Origin: Polytrichum commune
Taxonomy: Eukaryota; Streptophyta; Polytrichopsida; Polytrichales; Polytrichaceae
Direction of reading: 5' to 3'
Length of the DNA: 64,000 bases
Assembly: GCA_950295325.1 (NCBI GenBank)
Contig: OX485803.1
Span: 70,819,554 to 70,883,553 of the forward strand
Under the pieces are notes generated by a model. It searched no databases and was not told the DNA's origin. It saw only the letters and a program-made list of their open reading frames with translations. Below are positions 46,281 to 58,205 of this stretch, in pieces. The translations under genes were made by a program, and so were the position numbers. Positions within the stretch are counted from its first letter, which is position 1. Every line of letters starts with the position of its first letter.

Positions 46281-47609
46281 AACATCTGAATCATTAAGTT
46301 ATTGAAGTGAAGGTTCTCATCATCATCGACCCCCCCCCCCCCCAGTAATTTTGTTGACTATTGAGACTATAATGGTAATCATGTTTGAGCACTTAATCCA
46401 ATCTCTTTCAGAAACACGTGTTCTTTTGATATCCATCATGAAAGCCATACCAAACCACGTACCACTCAAATATAGGTGCCATACTAGCTAGGAAAGGTAA
46501 ATGAATGAGGGTTGTCTACCTTGTATACACAAATTTGACAAGGCCTCACCAAGTTTCAAAATTGTACTTTATACATTTATGGGATTGAAACTTGATTGAG
46601 TACATTATCTTAATATGTCAAAGAGAAAATGGAACATATATTTTAATGTGACATCGGTGATCGATACCTATAAGTATGTCCTTGCATCCAAGGGCTTGGA
46701 GTTTGATGGCATCGTGGATGAAGGGGCTCCAATTAAGAGAAGCCATTTTTAGGTTTTAAGGCCAATTCACTCCAATTGAAACCAACTAGACAAATTCAAG
46801 GTCTATGATGTTAGTTATGGAGATGATTATTTGGAGAATAACCATTTATAAATCACCTAGTAATTCACTACATTTTTCACCTTCAAAGTCGATGACTTTA
46901 CATAGACACCATAAATTTCTCGTACCATCCAACCCATATTATGTATTTGCAGCAAGCTTAATATGTTGGAAAATGTATATTGAAGTTGTAACCAAAATTA
47001 TAACATGGTTGGACCATGTTTGGATTACTTATATCTTTTTGCATGGAAAATAAATAAAATTGAGAATAAATAAATTGTAAGAAAAAAAATCCAAGTTTTT
47101 TGTTTGTGGTAGAGATATTATGTAGAAGGTTGAAAGGAAAATAAAAATATAAGAGGCGCATGATTGTAGCACCCCTGAAATTCAATTTGCATTTCAAACA
47201 CTCAAATTTCCTTTTCCTTAAAAGTGTGGAAATCACATACAAGGTCTTTCACTCAATCCCAATGATCGAAAGATGCATTGTAACCTTACTTAAACACATA
47301 GTGAAAGAAGTACCTCCAACAAAGGTTTAACAATTCATGATTTGGTCTTTTGACCAAAAATCAACCACTTTGTGGTCGCCAACGTTGTTAAGGTTTAATA
47401 AGTTGAGTAACTCAGTTATGGTGGAGGTGCCTAATTCAATGCTTTGTCTTCAACGGACACCTATATCTGAGTCGTGAATGGTTGGGTGTGGATCCAAGAA
47501 TGGACACCAAAAAGACACGTGTAGAAAGAGAGATTAGACTACATGCTTGAAATTTATTACTCGTTCTAGATGCAACAGTCAACTCATTGAGGACACCTAT
47601 GAGATCATT
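46281..47609. other. AT-rich intergenic DNA, no gene seen
   Basis: It contains a poly-C run at about 46330-46343. I see no coding or transposon structure I can support. Open frames up to 94 codons are AT-driven. Confidence 0.5.
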
Positions 47610-47612
47610 TTA

Positions 47613-48111
47613 GGGCCACTTCACACATGAGACTAAGAGCCCGTGACCATTACACTTCAAGCACTCTCATTGGTGGAAAAGGCGGAGTCAGTCCACGTTT
47701 GCTTCACACTACGCTTTAGGGAGCAACGGAGTATGTGAATGCAAGATGGATGTAAAGTCTACATGGATTCCTACATGGCATCGAATGGATCATGTTTCAC
47801 GGTCACTTGGATTGTTTTCAAAAACCACCTCTTGGAGTTAGGCCTCCCACAAAACCGGGAGACCATGGCACTCCAAATGCTCACAACCGTTGGTTTACTC
47901 TATTTTATCATGTGTGAGGACCCGCATGAATAGAAATTCATTGAAATAGCATTTAGTTGAGGGCCCAGTACATATGACTTCACACTACACTTCATGGGTC
48001 TATGACCGCACTACATGATTTTGGAGGTGTCTTGGGACGGCCTTTGGACACTTTCTTTTGGGCTCTCACAATTTCATGGTCACAACTCTTGGCTCATGTG
48101 TGAAGTGGCTC
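47613..48111 (+). mobile_element. GGGCC-type MITE, full length with TTA duplication
   Basis: Left GGGCCACTTCACACATGAG, right inverse CATGTGTGAAGTGGCTC, with TTA on both sides (47610-47612 and 48112-48114). Collinear with 34041-34540 throughout. This is the cleanest member of the 500-bp subfamily and fixes the target-site length at three. Confidence 0.85.
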
Positions 48112-48114
48112 TTA

Positions 48115-49405
48115 GAACTCACATAATCTTCACTTTGACAATGAATAAGGTATTTATATGAGCTCCAAAAACCACGAGAAAAAAAAGTGGCTATGGGCAA
48201 CTTGAATTTGCTCATCCACTCCACTCTAGTGCGTGCTTCGTATCCTCCAAGGGTTTAGGGTTGAAGGGACCACTAAAAGTGCCGCTTACTTTTAGTGGTC
48301 GATCGAAGGGGGTTAAGAACTCGAGAGATTCCGGCGCATTCGAGTCTAAATGATTTGTTAATTCGATTGTTTAATTTTGCTTACAGTCGTGCATGTCGAC
48401 TTCTTGGCCCAAGTCGGTTGAAATTCCATTTCGGTTATCTTGCTATAATAGTATTCCTTGAGGCCCATTTGTGACTCCTCGTAAACTAGAAGTAAATGGG
48501 TGTCTCACGCTTGCAGATAACGTGACTTGAGAACAAGACTACACTAAATTTTTTTTTAGGGTTTCATCTAGAGTATGCTTATCTTTTAAATCGGTATTTT
48601 CTTAATAATTGGTATGATTCTTTTGAGTGTTGAACTATATATTAAACCCTTGTCCTCCTTAAGACTTTGTGTGCTTTCGAAATTGATTATGAGCTCTCCA
48701 AGCTTTTATTAGGAACATTCATGAAGTAAATTGTGGCTACAAAGTCAAAGAACATGTCCATAAGGTTTGACCTTTTACATCATGTTACGAGGTTTCAAAG
48801 CTACCATGTTTAAGGAGAACTTCATAAAATGGAGATGGCATTTGTTTGCTTACATGGTTGGTAGATATGTCCACCTTATGAAGATTTATAACATATATTA
48901 AAGTGCATGGAAGAATGTGATTGTGTTGTGTAAAGATATTAGAGTGTTGATAGTTTTACATTTTGAATGAATCATCTAATTTTGATGCTTTGATATTAAT
49001 CTTTGGATAATTTCTTTTTCTATTAAACTTCGTGTTCTGAACAAATTCAAGATATTATTTTCAAGAACCTTTTTTTGGAGTTGAAACACCATTTGAGGAT
49101 TGAGAGTCAATTGTTCTCATGAATGTAGCGATTATGTTGGACAACATGTTCATTGGTTGGGAGGTTGGCCACTAGGAAAAAACTTGTCCATTCTAACCAT
49201 CAATTATAACTTGGCCACTACAGCTCATAACAAGAAAATGCATAAATATACGTGATCTCTTTTCTCCTAATTGATTTTAAAAAACATTGGTTCGTACAAC
49301 TACCACGTGTATGCCGTAAACCTCATTTTTCTTTTCTTTTTTATTACGACGTTGCTACCATAATGTTAATTTGATGGTCCAATTGAAAACATACATTGGA
49401 CTCAA
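48115..49405. other. Intergenic DNA, one perfect hairpin
   Basis: No gene is recognised. A perfect 13-bp inverted repeat (GACCACTAAAAGT, 7-base loop, complement) lies at 48268-48300. The rest is AT-rich, with isolated short open frames. Confidence 0.5.
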
Positions 49406-49408
49406 TAA

Positions 49409-49909
49409 GGGCCACTTCACACCATGGCCGAAGGTCGAGAGGTTGTGGATTTCCACCGATCAGATCGCAAGAAACCAAGAATTCGGCCTCTCGACCCTTC
49501 ACAACAGAGGCCAAAGTCCAAAGGTCGTCACAATTAAAATGCCTACATGATAATACTTTTTGACCAAGGCGATGGGCTCTCAAAGGAAGTTTGGGTTGGA
49601 GAGGAATATAAACCCAAACTATGGTTGACAACATGTCGGTTTTTTTTCATAAAAAATTTCAAAAATTGACAAGATCTTGGCAATTAGATTGGAGGGGTTG
49701 TCTTGGGTAGGGAATAAAGGGGGATGCTCAATCTCTCTTTGGAGTTTGGGCTTGGCCTTTGGAGGCTTCACACTCTGCGCAACTAAAGGCTCCAATTCCT
49801 ATATATTATTGGCTATGTTTTTTCAGCCCATTTCTTTGGACTCTCAACAAAGTTTGGCCATTCAATCCCATAACCTCTCGATTTGGACGGCCATAGTGTG
49901 AAGCGGCCC
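49409..49909. mobile_element. GGGCC-type MITE with TAA duplication
   Basis: Left end GGGCCACTTCACACCATGGC, right end inverse GGGCCGCTTCACACTATGGC, flanked by TAA (49406-49408 and 49910-49912). The inverted complementarity runs on into AGAGGTTGTGGAT against ATAACCTCTCG. At 501 bp its interior differs from the other subfamilies, so this is a distinct line sharing the same ends. Confidence 0.85.
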
Positions 49910-50174
49910 TAAGTTAGGCAACCGAGTGGTTGAAGGATGGAGTATTGTGACCTAATCTTTTGCTTTATAAAAACCGGTGTGTATACTTGGTGAGAAGTTC
50001 CCCGGAAATAAGACTACATTCATTGTGCAGACACAGGCTAGGCAAGGCTTAAGAATATGCTTATGGCACCGAAATTAGATACGATTCGGGAAGACGGACC
50101 TTTTCAGCTTGAAGTAGAAACTTGGAGTCCGGTTGTCGGTTGGTTGGTTGACCTCCAACTTCTTCTTGGTTGTA

Positions 50175-50380
50175 CACCCTAAACTCCGTAATATCAACCT
50201 TTGTAATGTCACTCACTCTCTAATATCCCAAAACCCTAGGGAACGGATGTGTGTAGTTCAAATCTCACTCCTTACTGTCACACTTCTCTCCCTTATATCA
50301 TGAATTTTGTCATTAATGCAAACCACCAAAGAAGTCAACCCACACCCTCACATTACGTCATGTGTCAATATGTGGAGTGC

Positions 50381-50411
<31 letters not shown>

Positions 50412-50633
50412 TGCCACTTGTTGAATGTTGGTACATGTATATGCCACATCGCCCGGGAAGGCCTAGTGGAGTGGACCACACCACAACATTAAACTGTTGC
50501 ACTTTGTGCTATTCCATAGTGTCACATGCTACACTAAATCTATAGTGTCATGCATCCATGTTAATACTAGAAAACTCCGTAATATCACGTGCACTTTGGT
50601 TGCCACAAGTGTGATACTACGGAGTTTAGAGTG
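50175..50633 (+). mobile_element. TA-flanked transposon, short deletion derivative
   Basis: Ends CACCCTAAACTCCGTAATAT and inverse CACTCTAAACTCCGTAGTAT, flanked by TA (50173-50174 and 50634-50635). The left 300 bases and right 140 bases match the two ends of the 1968-bp element at 50998-52965 (reverse orientation), with about 1.5 kb of interior missing. It contains a (TTC)n microsatellite at about 50386-50410. The open frames inside are not a transposase. Confidence 0.8.
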
Positions 50634-50997
50634 TACTTCGTTGAGGCCCGAGTGTTCGTTCATTCCCAACTACGTCGTCCTAGTTAAGTTTGGGTACATA
50701 CATGTTCACAACATCTAACCACTGGGGAGGGTGAAAATTCAATTTTGAACATATTTTTATGTTTTAAGAGTTTTTTATTTTTTTATTTTTAGCTTTTATC
50801 ATCTCCAAAAAAATGTTGATAATTACTTAGGAACAGTCATTTCCTATGTCTCATGAAGCATTCAAAATAATATTATGTTTGTGACCGTTCATTGACATGT
50901 TACAATATTTGTGAGTTTTAGTCCATGAAATCACATCTCCCGTGAAACCAACGAAATTTGTGTTCACGATGCATTTACGAAAGGTTCATCCATTGTA

Positions 50998-52965
50998 CAA
51001 TCTAAACTCCATAGTATCACTCTTATGTCAACCAAAGTGACGTGATATTACAGAGTTCTATAGTGTTAACATGGATGCGTGATAATAGAGGATCAATGTA
51101 GCATGTGACATTATGGGATGACACAAAGTGCAACATTGTATTATTGAAATTAATGATTTTATACATGGGACATGGATAATGTCCCAAAGTTGTACACATC
51201 TTAAAAGCTTAGTCAAGAAACACTTTGTATAAGACCTTGGTGCAAGACCCTAACATGAAGCAAGTAAGGAAGATTATGAAGAGGGTGGTGGGGAGAATGA
51301 TACAGTTATGGATTTATAAAACTTCCGAGATGATGAAAATTGGTTAGGTTCTCTGGTGGGTGGGCAACTAGATGATCTTGATTTTGAGTTAAGTGAGGCT
51401 ATGGAAGCTTGGGTGTAGGAGGGAGGCATTTGGGCAAACATGGCATTTAATGTGGGTTTTATGAAGACGATGAAGAAGAATCGAACTTGTTGATTTTTTG
51501 ATGACAATAGTTGTGTTGTGGACTCTTGGTATGTATATGTCCACATAAGTTAACCTTTTTGAGACGTTGAATTTTATTTTTATTTTTTGCCTTCAAGCAA
51601 AACACGTTGTAGATATCAATCTTAATAGAAAACTACATTTGTTTAGATGGTGAAAGGGAACTTGCTAGCACCGTTAATTTATGTCTTGTGTAGACCATAA
51701 TGAAGTGATGACACTAAAATCTATGCAAAAAATTGACATTGAAGACAAGAAGCTTAGAGTGTAGCAGTTATGATTTAAGAGAGAAGGGAAGGACTTTACA
51801 TTGATCTAATCCATTTATAGGAATTTGTGAAATATTCCTCAATTTAGAGAACAAAACATGAAAGATATCAACATGTAACTGGCTGGTATTGGAAACACGG
51901 GGATCTTGATTGATGATGCCCGAAATCATGTGTAGACACTAACAACCCTATATGCAGGATCATCGAAACTTGGACTCATAGATACCCCTATAATGAGCCT
52001 ATAATCTAGCACCACATCAACCCTCGGGAAAAAAGAGACCCACTCTTTTTATATATTGACCAACAATCATGAAAGACATACATTTTGCACATTTGAGCTC
52101 ACTAGAAATTCACCTCAAGAAACATACATGAAAAAAAAAATTAGGATAAGGGACGTCATCCAAATGCAGACATGAATGCAACTCACCTCGTTTGCCATTT
52201 CAAATTCAAAGAGATGGTGTTGCAAAGGTCAACAATTTCTTCCCTATTGATATGGAGACAACCAACACATCAAATTCCCAACATGGATGGAACCCCAAAT
52301 ATTTTATTGTAAATATTTGCTAAGAAAATATTTACAATAAAAAAAACATCGGCATACAAAACGAACCGTGAAGTCACCATTGTCATCCAATGCATAAAAT
52401 ATTGCCTCTATATCTTCATCAACAATTGATGGAAGTGTCCTACAACAACACTAATTCCATGATACTCAATCTCATATTCAAAACAACTAAACTTCTAAGG
52501 ATATGTAAAAAGCATAAATAGTGGGGCTTGCATTTGAGATTAGTAAGCAACGACCTTCACTATGAGTAATGCACACACCTATACATATTCAGCTCCTTAA
52601 AGAGCTTCCCACATTGGTGGATTGAATTGCCGAGAGATGTGCAACACATGTCAACCTCCCACTTGGCCTTCCCAAGCAACGTGACATATCCATGTACCAA
52701 CAATTCAACAAGTGGCATGAGAAGAAGGAAAAGAATAAGAATAATAATAAGAAGAAGAAGACACTCCACATATTGATACATGGCACAATACGAGGGTGGG
52801 GTTGACATCTAAGATGGTTTGCATTAATGGCAAAACCCATGATATAAGGGAGATAAATGTGACAATAAGAAGTGAGATTCAAACTAAAAACACCCGTTGC
52901 CTAGGGTTCTAGGATATTAGAGAGTGAGTGACATTACAAAGGTCGATATTACAAAATTTAGGATG
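50998..52965 (-). mobile_element. TA-flanked transposon, long copy
   Basis: Ends are CAATCTAAACTCCATAGTAT on the low side and, on the opposite strand, CATCCTAAATTTTGTAATAT on the high side, both next to TA (50996-50997 and 52966-52967). End regions 52640-52965 and 50998-51140 match the short copy at 50175-50633 in reverse. The 1.5-kb interior is unique here. Its open frames (for example 51274-51546 on the - strand) are short and I do not recognise a transposase, so the element is probably non-autonomous or decayed. Duplication size points to the Tc1/mariner/pogo class, but the ends do not match a subfamily I know. Confidence 0.7.
52302..52342. repeat. Perfect 17-bp inverted repeat
   Basis: TTTTATTGTAAATATTT is followed by a 7-base spacer and its exact complement. 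It lies inside the long TA-flanked element and is AT-rich enough to be a cruciform or a chance fold. Confidence 0.6.
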
Positions 52966-52967
52966 TA

Positions 52968-54550
52968 TTCAACTTATGTAGAAAATGCAACCACATTATT
53001 CTATAGCACGAGATATTCCAATTTTAAAACGATTTGTTGTCAATAATGACATTTTTATCAAGTTAGTCCAGTGAAACCCAATTGAAATGAACCGGCCATG
53101 CCTTCATTATTATTATTACCCCTTCATTCCATTCGCGATGGATAAGTCCACACATTTAGGCGTCATGAAGCCCAAGGCTCGACTCGGACCCGCTACCCCT
53201 AAACCAAGGCCTTTGATGCCATTCTCAAAGTTGAACAACTCTTCATAAATAGCAAGTTCCAATGGCTATAGAATAGTGTGTTAATGTGTGTTTTCAACTT
53301 CCCCGTGTGGATGAGTTTGCGCACAAATCCATGGCCAAGCCCCAAATCCACATACACACCTTTCAAATGGATAAAATTCTCTCTCTCTTTCTCTCTCTCT
53401 CTATGAACACCATATATATCACATCATGTATAGTATGACTTCTTCTTCTTATTATTATTATGACGTATCGTATCCAAAAGTACATAAAGTTGCATCATGT
53501 TGAAGTGACGTCTGATGTTGAACGCCATGCAGATGTGGCAGGCGGGGCTAATGTTGGCAGCCGTACTAGCTACATGAGATTTTTATTTATTTATTTAGTT
53601 ATTTATATTCTTATGTATATATATCCACAAGCGCCAGCCGTATGGAGGGATAGTAGGAGGAGGTATAGTAGCTAGGTGCATTAACAATGTTGAAAACATG
53701 CCGGATTAATTGCGGCTTCCACCACCAAATAAGAATATATACTACACTCTACTACACTATACTATACTATATTAGACTAGACTAGACTAGAGGGTAAGTT
53801 ATTTTCCCATGTTTCTAGATTAGTAGTACGAAGTTATTGTAGATTATGCGGCAAGCTGCAGCGGGGAAAATACATACTTGAAGTACAAGGACTTGCTCCC
53901 TTGTCATTCATTTAGTGCCGTAACTTAGTCCGACTCATGAGGAGCTTTTAAGATGCCACAATGTGGGCCTTGCATAGAGAGAGAGAGAGAGAGAAGTGTA
54001 TATGAGCATACCTACTTCTCGTTCACCCAACATTGAAACTTGACCCAATACGTTTGGATTTGGGCGAACCAACCCATACATTCGTTCTTAGTTGGATGCT
54101 TAAACCCTTGCTTCTAAGGAACCAGTGTACGGGTTGGTTTGCCTCAGCCATAGGTTGTGGCCTACTGATCTCGAGTACACGAATTCGAGGTTCTTGGAGT
54201 TGTTTTTGGTGTCGAATCAACTTTTAAAAGGAGAAATTTTTTGTTATGTTTAGTTGTTCCGAGCTGCATACTATCTCATGGCTTTTATGTTCGAGGAATG
54301 AAAGGTAAGCTTGCATGCGATGATTCCCACTCTCTCATCCTTGCACTTCGAGGCTCATGTGAGTGAAGTTCCTCCTTTTTTTTACCTTCCGTTTTTATTT
54401 TTGGTGGGAAGAACTAACACACGCACGCGCACACACACACACACACACAAGAGTTGTCTTTTGAAATCCCTATGTGTATATGTATTTAATGAATGATTAC
54501 AAAAATATAAACTTACCCATAATCGAACATACCTACCGAAACCATATAAA
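52968..54550. other. Intergenic DNA with simple repeats
   Basis: No gene. A piece at about 53115-53215, read on the - strand, has tRNA-like words (GGCCTTGGTTTAGGGGTAGC, GGTCCGAGTCGAG) and ends in a TAA repeat, so it may be a decayed SINE related to type B. CT runs lie near 53380-53402, TTATTA near 53450, a CTATACTA repeat near 53752-53790, a GA run near 53979-53993 and (CA)n at about 54421-54449. Confidence 0.45.
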
Positions 54551-54552
54551 TA

Positions 54553-54652
54553 CAGTAGAACCCCTCTTTACTAATCCCCTCTCAATTAATAACCCCTATG
54601 AAGTAATGAAAATCTCCAGTCCCAAGGCCATTAAGTAAGAGGGGTTCTACTG
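54553..54652. mobile_element. 100-bp pogo/Emigrant-like MITE
   Basis: Ends CAGTAGAACCCCTCTTTACT and inverse CAGTAGAACCCCTCTTACTT, flanked by TA (54551-54552 and 54653-54654). The terminal motif and TA duplication are those of pogo-type elements and the Arabidopsis Emigrant MITE. It is very short, with no coding capacity. Confidence 0.85.
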
Positions 54653-56458
54653 TATGCACAACCCTTTGGGTTCAACTTCCTTGACATTAGTTGCATGGAT
54701 TGTGATAAATAATGTGGATAACCACACAAGAGATCCATGAACGATGTAGGGTGTTTACTTTTAACTTTCATTCAATGACAAACATATAGCATTGTGTCAC
54801 TCCAAATAGTATCTAAACTATGTTACCATAATCAATGAATCCGATCTCACAAAGCGTGCTGATGTTTCCTATGTTGATACTCTCAAAACATCAAAACATA
54901 AAAGGAGGCTAAGATTGTGTTGTTTGGTCTTGGGGGTCCTAATGCAATCGATTGATTTCACAATGAAACGTCTCCTTCAATGTAGAGGCGGCGGGCCGGC
55001 GGCGCATCCGAACATTGTATTTTGACTTATGATACGCGAAAATGTAGCTAGGGTGGGTGGGTTGAAGTTGTGAGATTGTTGTCCAAGTATACATGTACCT
55101 CAAGTACTTTTACTCACGTCAATGGTGAAGTCACATGAAACTTCTATATATCTTACAACTCAACTTAATTACTTACTCCCGTGAAGAGAGTTATATAGTT
55201 GACCGCAACGAAGTTTCTTATGTTGTGAACATGATTGAAGACACACTAGCTACTATACATGTTGATTTTATTATGTAAGTAGGTGATAAGCGCAATTGTA
55301 CCTTCTCACTCATTTCCGTTGAAAGAAGGTTGACCGCAAGGAGTTCATAAATGCAATCGTACCTTGCACTCATTTCAGTGGATATATATATATATATATA
55401 TCTCAATCTGGTGGGCATCGGGTCACTTGACAATACGAACGGATACTTCATTCACGCCGGCCCCTTTAAATAGGGACCGGAGTTTCTATCTATATCAATC
55501 TGGATATTTCTTTTAATGCAATGAAACCGGTAAGTATAGATGAACAGGTTGAGTTTGAGAAATGACCTGCTCAAATTCAAGACTTCAGGAAAATTGGCGA
55601 TCCATTTAGAGGAATTTATAGAATATTATTTGATTTAATAAAGAAAGACCGAAAGATGTCAACATGGAACCAATTGGGTTTGGAAACAATAGGATCTCGA
55701 CTGATTATGTCCAACAATCTCCTCGGATAATGTTTTGATGTGTTGATTTGACCTCAACTTTAGCTTAGTTATCAAGGATTGGTTGCGGTCCCTCGACATG
55801 TTCTAGTTTCACTTCATAGTGAGCATGAGGGTCTAGCAGTTGTCAAATTGGATTTTTATTTCCCACGGTATGGTCTTTGGATGATTTTCAAGGATCCTTA
55901 GACTTTCATGGTCACCGCTCATGGTCTGTGTGTTTGCATGTTTCACAAAGAGCTTGAATGCCAATTTTGAGACATATTTGGCTAGGGGTGTTGCCCACTC
56001 TACTAAAGATGGATGATCCTTGCAATGGGCAACACCCCCGACATGCAAAAGAAAATCTCCTCCTTCAAATCTTAGTGGCCTTCTACAAGCTTCAAAAAAA
56101 AGTTTGGAACATTCTCCTTCAAAAGTAACAAAGTTAAACAAGAAAACTGCATCTATTTATTCTTGAGACATTCAATACTCTCCACCTTGTGTGGCTCCAC
56201 GTGGCTTCTCTGTTTGTTTTACGCCATGTGGGGGGCCTCTCCATAAAGAAAGGGTTAATATCAAAGGTTTCTAAGTGGGTGCATAACCAAAAGTGTCTAT
56301 CGAGGCCCACCCACCATGGACAAGCAAAGGATACAATTTGTTCAATCATCTTCACACTTTGGGATCCACAAATGGGGAGGGTTGACCGCTAGTTACAAAT
56401 GAGTTGTTTGAGTTTGAAGAAATGACCACTTAAAACTTTATGCAAATTGTGGATCAAT

Positions 56459-56728
56459 AAATAAACAAATAACCAAAGTCAGGCAATCCGATGTGAATTC
56501 GAGCCCGTTGGCCCTACACTACTCAAGAATCCTCTTGATGCAAGGTGGGGTTTACCGCCTACCTTGCAGTGGGTGGGCTCTTGGCTTCCTACTTACCTAG
56601 CTAGTTTGTTTGTTTTTTTCCCATCAAGTAGAGAAAAGATTTCATAGTAGGAATCGAACTACCAACCACTTCATTCGGAAGTAGGTTCCTCTCCACTATC
56701 ACCAAGTAATTTAGGGTCATCTTGGAGC
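56459..56728 (-). mobile_element. tRNA-derived SINE, type A, copy 3
   Basis: On the - strand it runs from AAGATGACCCTAAA (about 56724) through the B-box region GGTAGTTCGATTCC to the GGCTCGAATTCACATCGGAT block and a TTATTTGTTTATTT tail. It is longer than copy 2 because of a CTAGCTAGGTAAGTAGGAAG insertion, also partly present in copy 4. Flanks AATTGTGGATCAAT (56445-56458) and AATTTTGCAGATCAAT (56729-56744) form an imperfect target duplication, placing the insertion inside an older dispersed repeat. Confidence 0.85.
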
Positions 56729-57150
56729 AATTTTGCAGATCAATTTCGAGGAATGCATAAGTATTTTAAAAGAAAATTGGATCAATACAGAAGAAGGAAA
56801 AAAAAACATAGATATCTCAAGCAGTTGGATTTGAAAACACTAGGATCTTGACGGTTTTTCCCCCAAATCTCCCACACAAAATCATATATAGACCTACGAA
56901 ACAACATAACTTAGTGCATCCATTCCACACGGCCTAGTGTGTCATGTGACATCAATACGTTAGACCTTTCCTTAATTGGTTGTGACCTCTCATTTGCCGA
57001 GCCAATCAATATTATTGCTCTCTTCACAAGAATTGCATGACAACAATTTGTGAAAATTCCACAAAGATTTTGAGTGGAGTCACCACAAGCATATGAGTCC
57101 TAGATGAGTGACCTACGTCACTAGAAACTTGTCCTCTGTCACCTGAAAGT

Positions 57151-57181
57151 ATACAAATCTACCACAACGGTAGATTTGTAT
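57151..57181. repeat. Perfect 13-bp hairpin
   Basis: ATACAAATCTACC, loop ACAAC, then the exact complement. There is no T-run or gene around it to make it a terminator, and its role is unknown. Confidence 0.6.
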
Positions 57182-57306
57182 TGTTCTTTTCATCAACATA
57201 GGATGGTTGTCTATAACTCCTATGTTGGTAGTGTTTCGCATGTCTCAATGACATGTCTCAAAAGGGAACGGTTGCTTCAATGTTTTGGAACGTGCACCTA
57301 CGTATA

Positions 57307-58203
57307 CAATCCTACTTCTTTAGTATGACGCGTTTGGGAAACGAGAGACCGTCGTATTATTGAAGTGTCACGTATTCAATTATATGACAAATTGGACCTC
57401 TTTGTCATAACAACAAGGCACTTCATGAAAACACACATTCTATATTTGGCCACATATACAAAATAAATATTCTTGGAAATGTCTTCACAAGTATGCAATT
57501 TCCTCTCATGAAATCTATGTGGACTGACGAAGGAATCGTTAGTCCGTTTGTGTTGCCACTTCAACTTAGCAACAAATGTCTTATGAAGCTTCTCCGATAT
57601 GGAATGCACTTTCATTACGTATGCAAAAGTAAATACTAATGGGTTGTGCATAAAAAAAAAACGTAGCTAACATGATGTTGAGCATCTACCAATTTCACAA
57701 TAGGTTGCCACCAAAATAATCTTCAAATGAAAGTTCAAGAGTTTTTAAATAATACGAAGATCGAAGCAATCTAATAAACACTTGAGTTCAAAATGCTCGA
57801 AAACAAGCCGTGCATCTTTGTTAATGGTTTCGGTGTAAATTTGTTGCGAAAGAGACAAAAACTAATGAGTCAATTGATTAGGTTTTGAGATAGAGGACAT
57901 GGTTCACTTAGTTCCTATATTTCAACATCATTTCACATTCCAACTTCTTTTATCCACATTACATATGCAAAAGCTACATAAATTGAATATTAACTGTGTA
58001 CTTAAACTTATATGAGACCCGCCATATATGCATTTATTACCTTTACAATATGACCTTTTGGAGGTCCAAGATTGTCGTATTAACAATGTCGCAATTGTAT
58101 TATAGAGGTAGATTTGAACTAGAAATTTTGGTTTACAAAAGTTGTGTCATTATATTGAGGTTGTCGTATTATTGAGATTTGTCGTATTAAAGAGGTAGGG
58201 TTG
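57307..58203. mobile_element. TA-flanked transposon, 897 bp
   Basis: Ends CAATCCTACTTCTTTAGTAT and inverse CAACCCTACCTCTTTAATAC, flanked by TA (57305-57306 and 58204-58205). Subterminal GTCGTATTATTGA words repeat near both ends. A 91-codon - strand frame (57376-57651) lies inside but does not resemble a transposase I know. The left end matches 14052 onward (TTTAGTATGAC.CGTTTGGGA), so at least two relatives are in the window. The class is probably Tc1/mariner-pogo. Confidence 0.75.
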
Positions 58204-58205
58204 TA

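Larger units (their letters stand above)
54655..57304. other. Intergenic DNA with dispersed repeats and a SINE
   Basis: No gene. (AT)n lies at about 55382-55402. The segment 55408-55495 is related to 29075-29155. The segment at about 55540-55735 belongs to a dispersed family also seen near 51800-51940, 56405-56880 and 62596-62800 (landmarks GTTGAGTTTGAGAAA, TTAGAGGAAT, GGTTTGGAAACAATAGGATC, CCAACAATCTCC). The 56.4-56.9 kb copy is split by a SINE. A perfect hairpin lies at 57151-57181. Confidence 0.5.
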
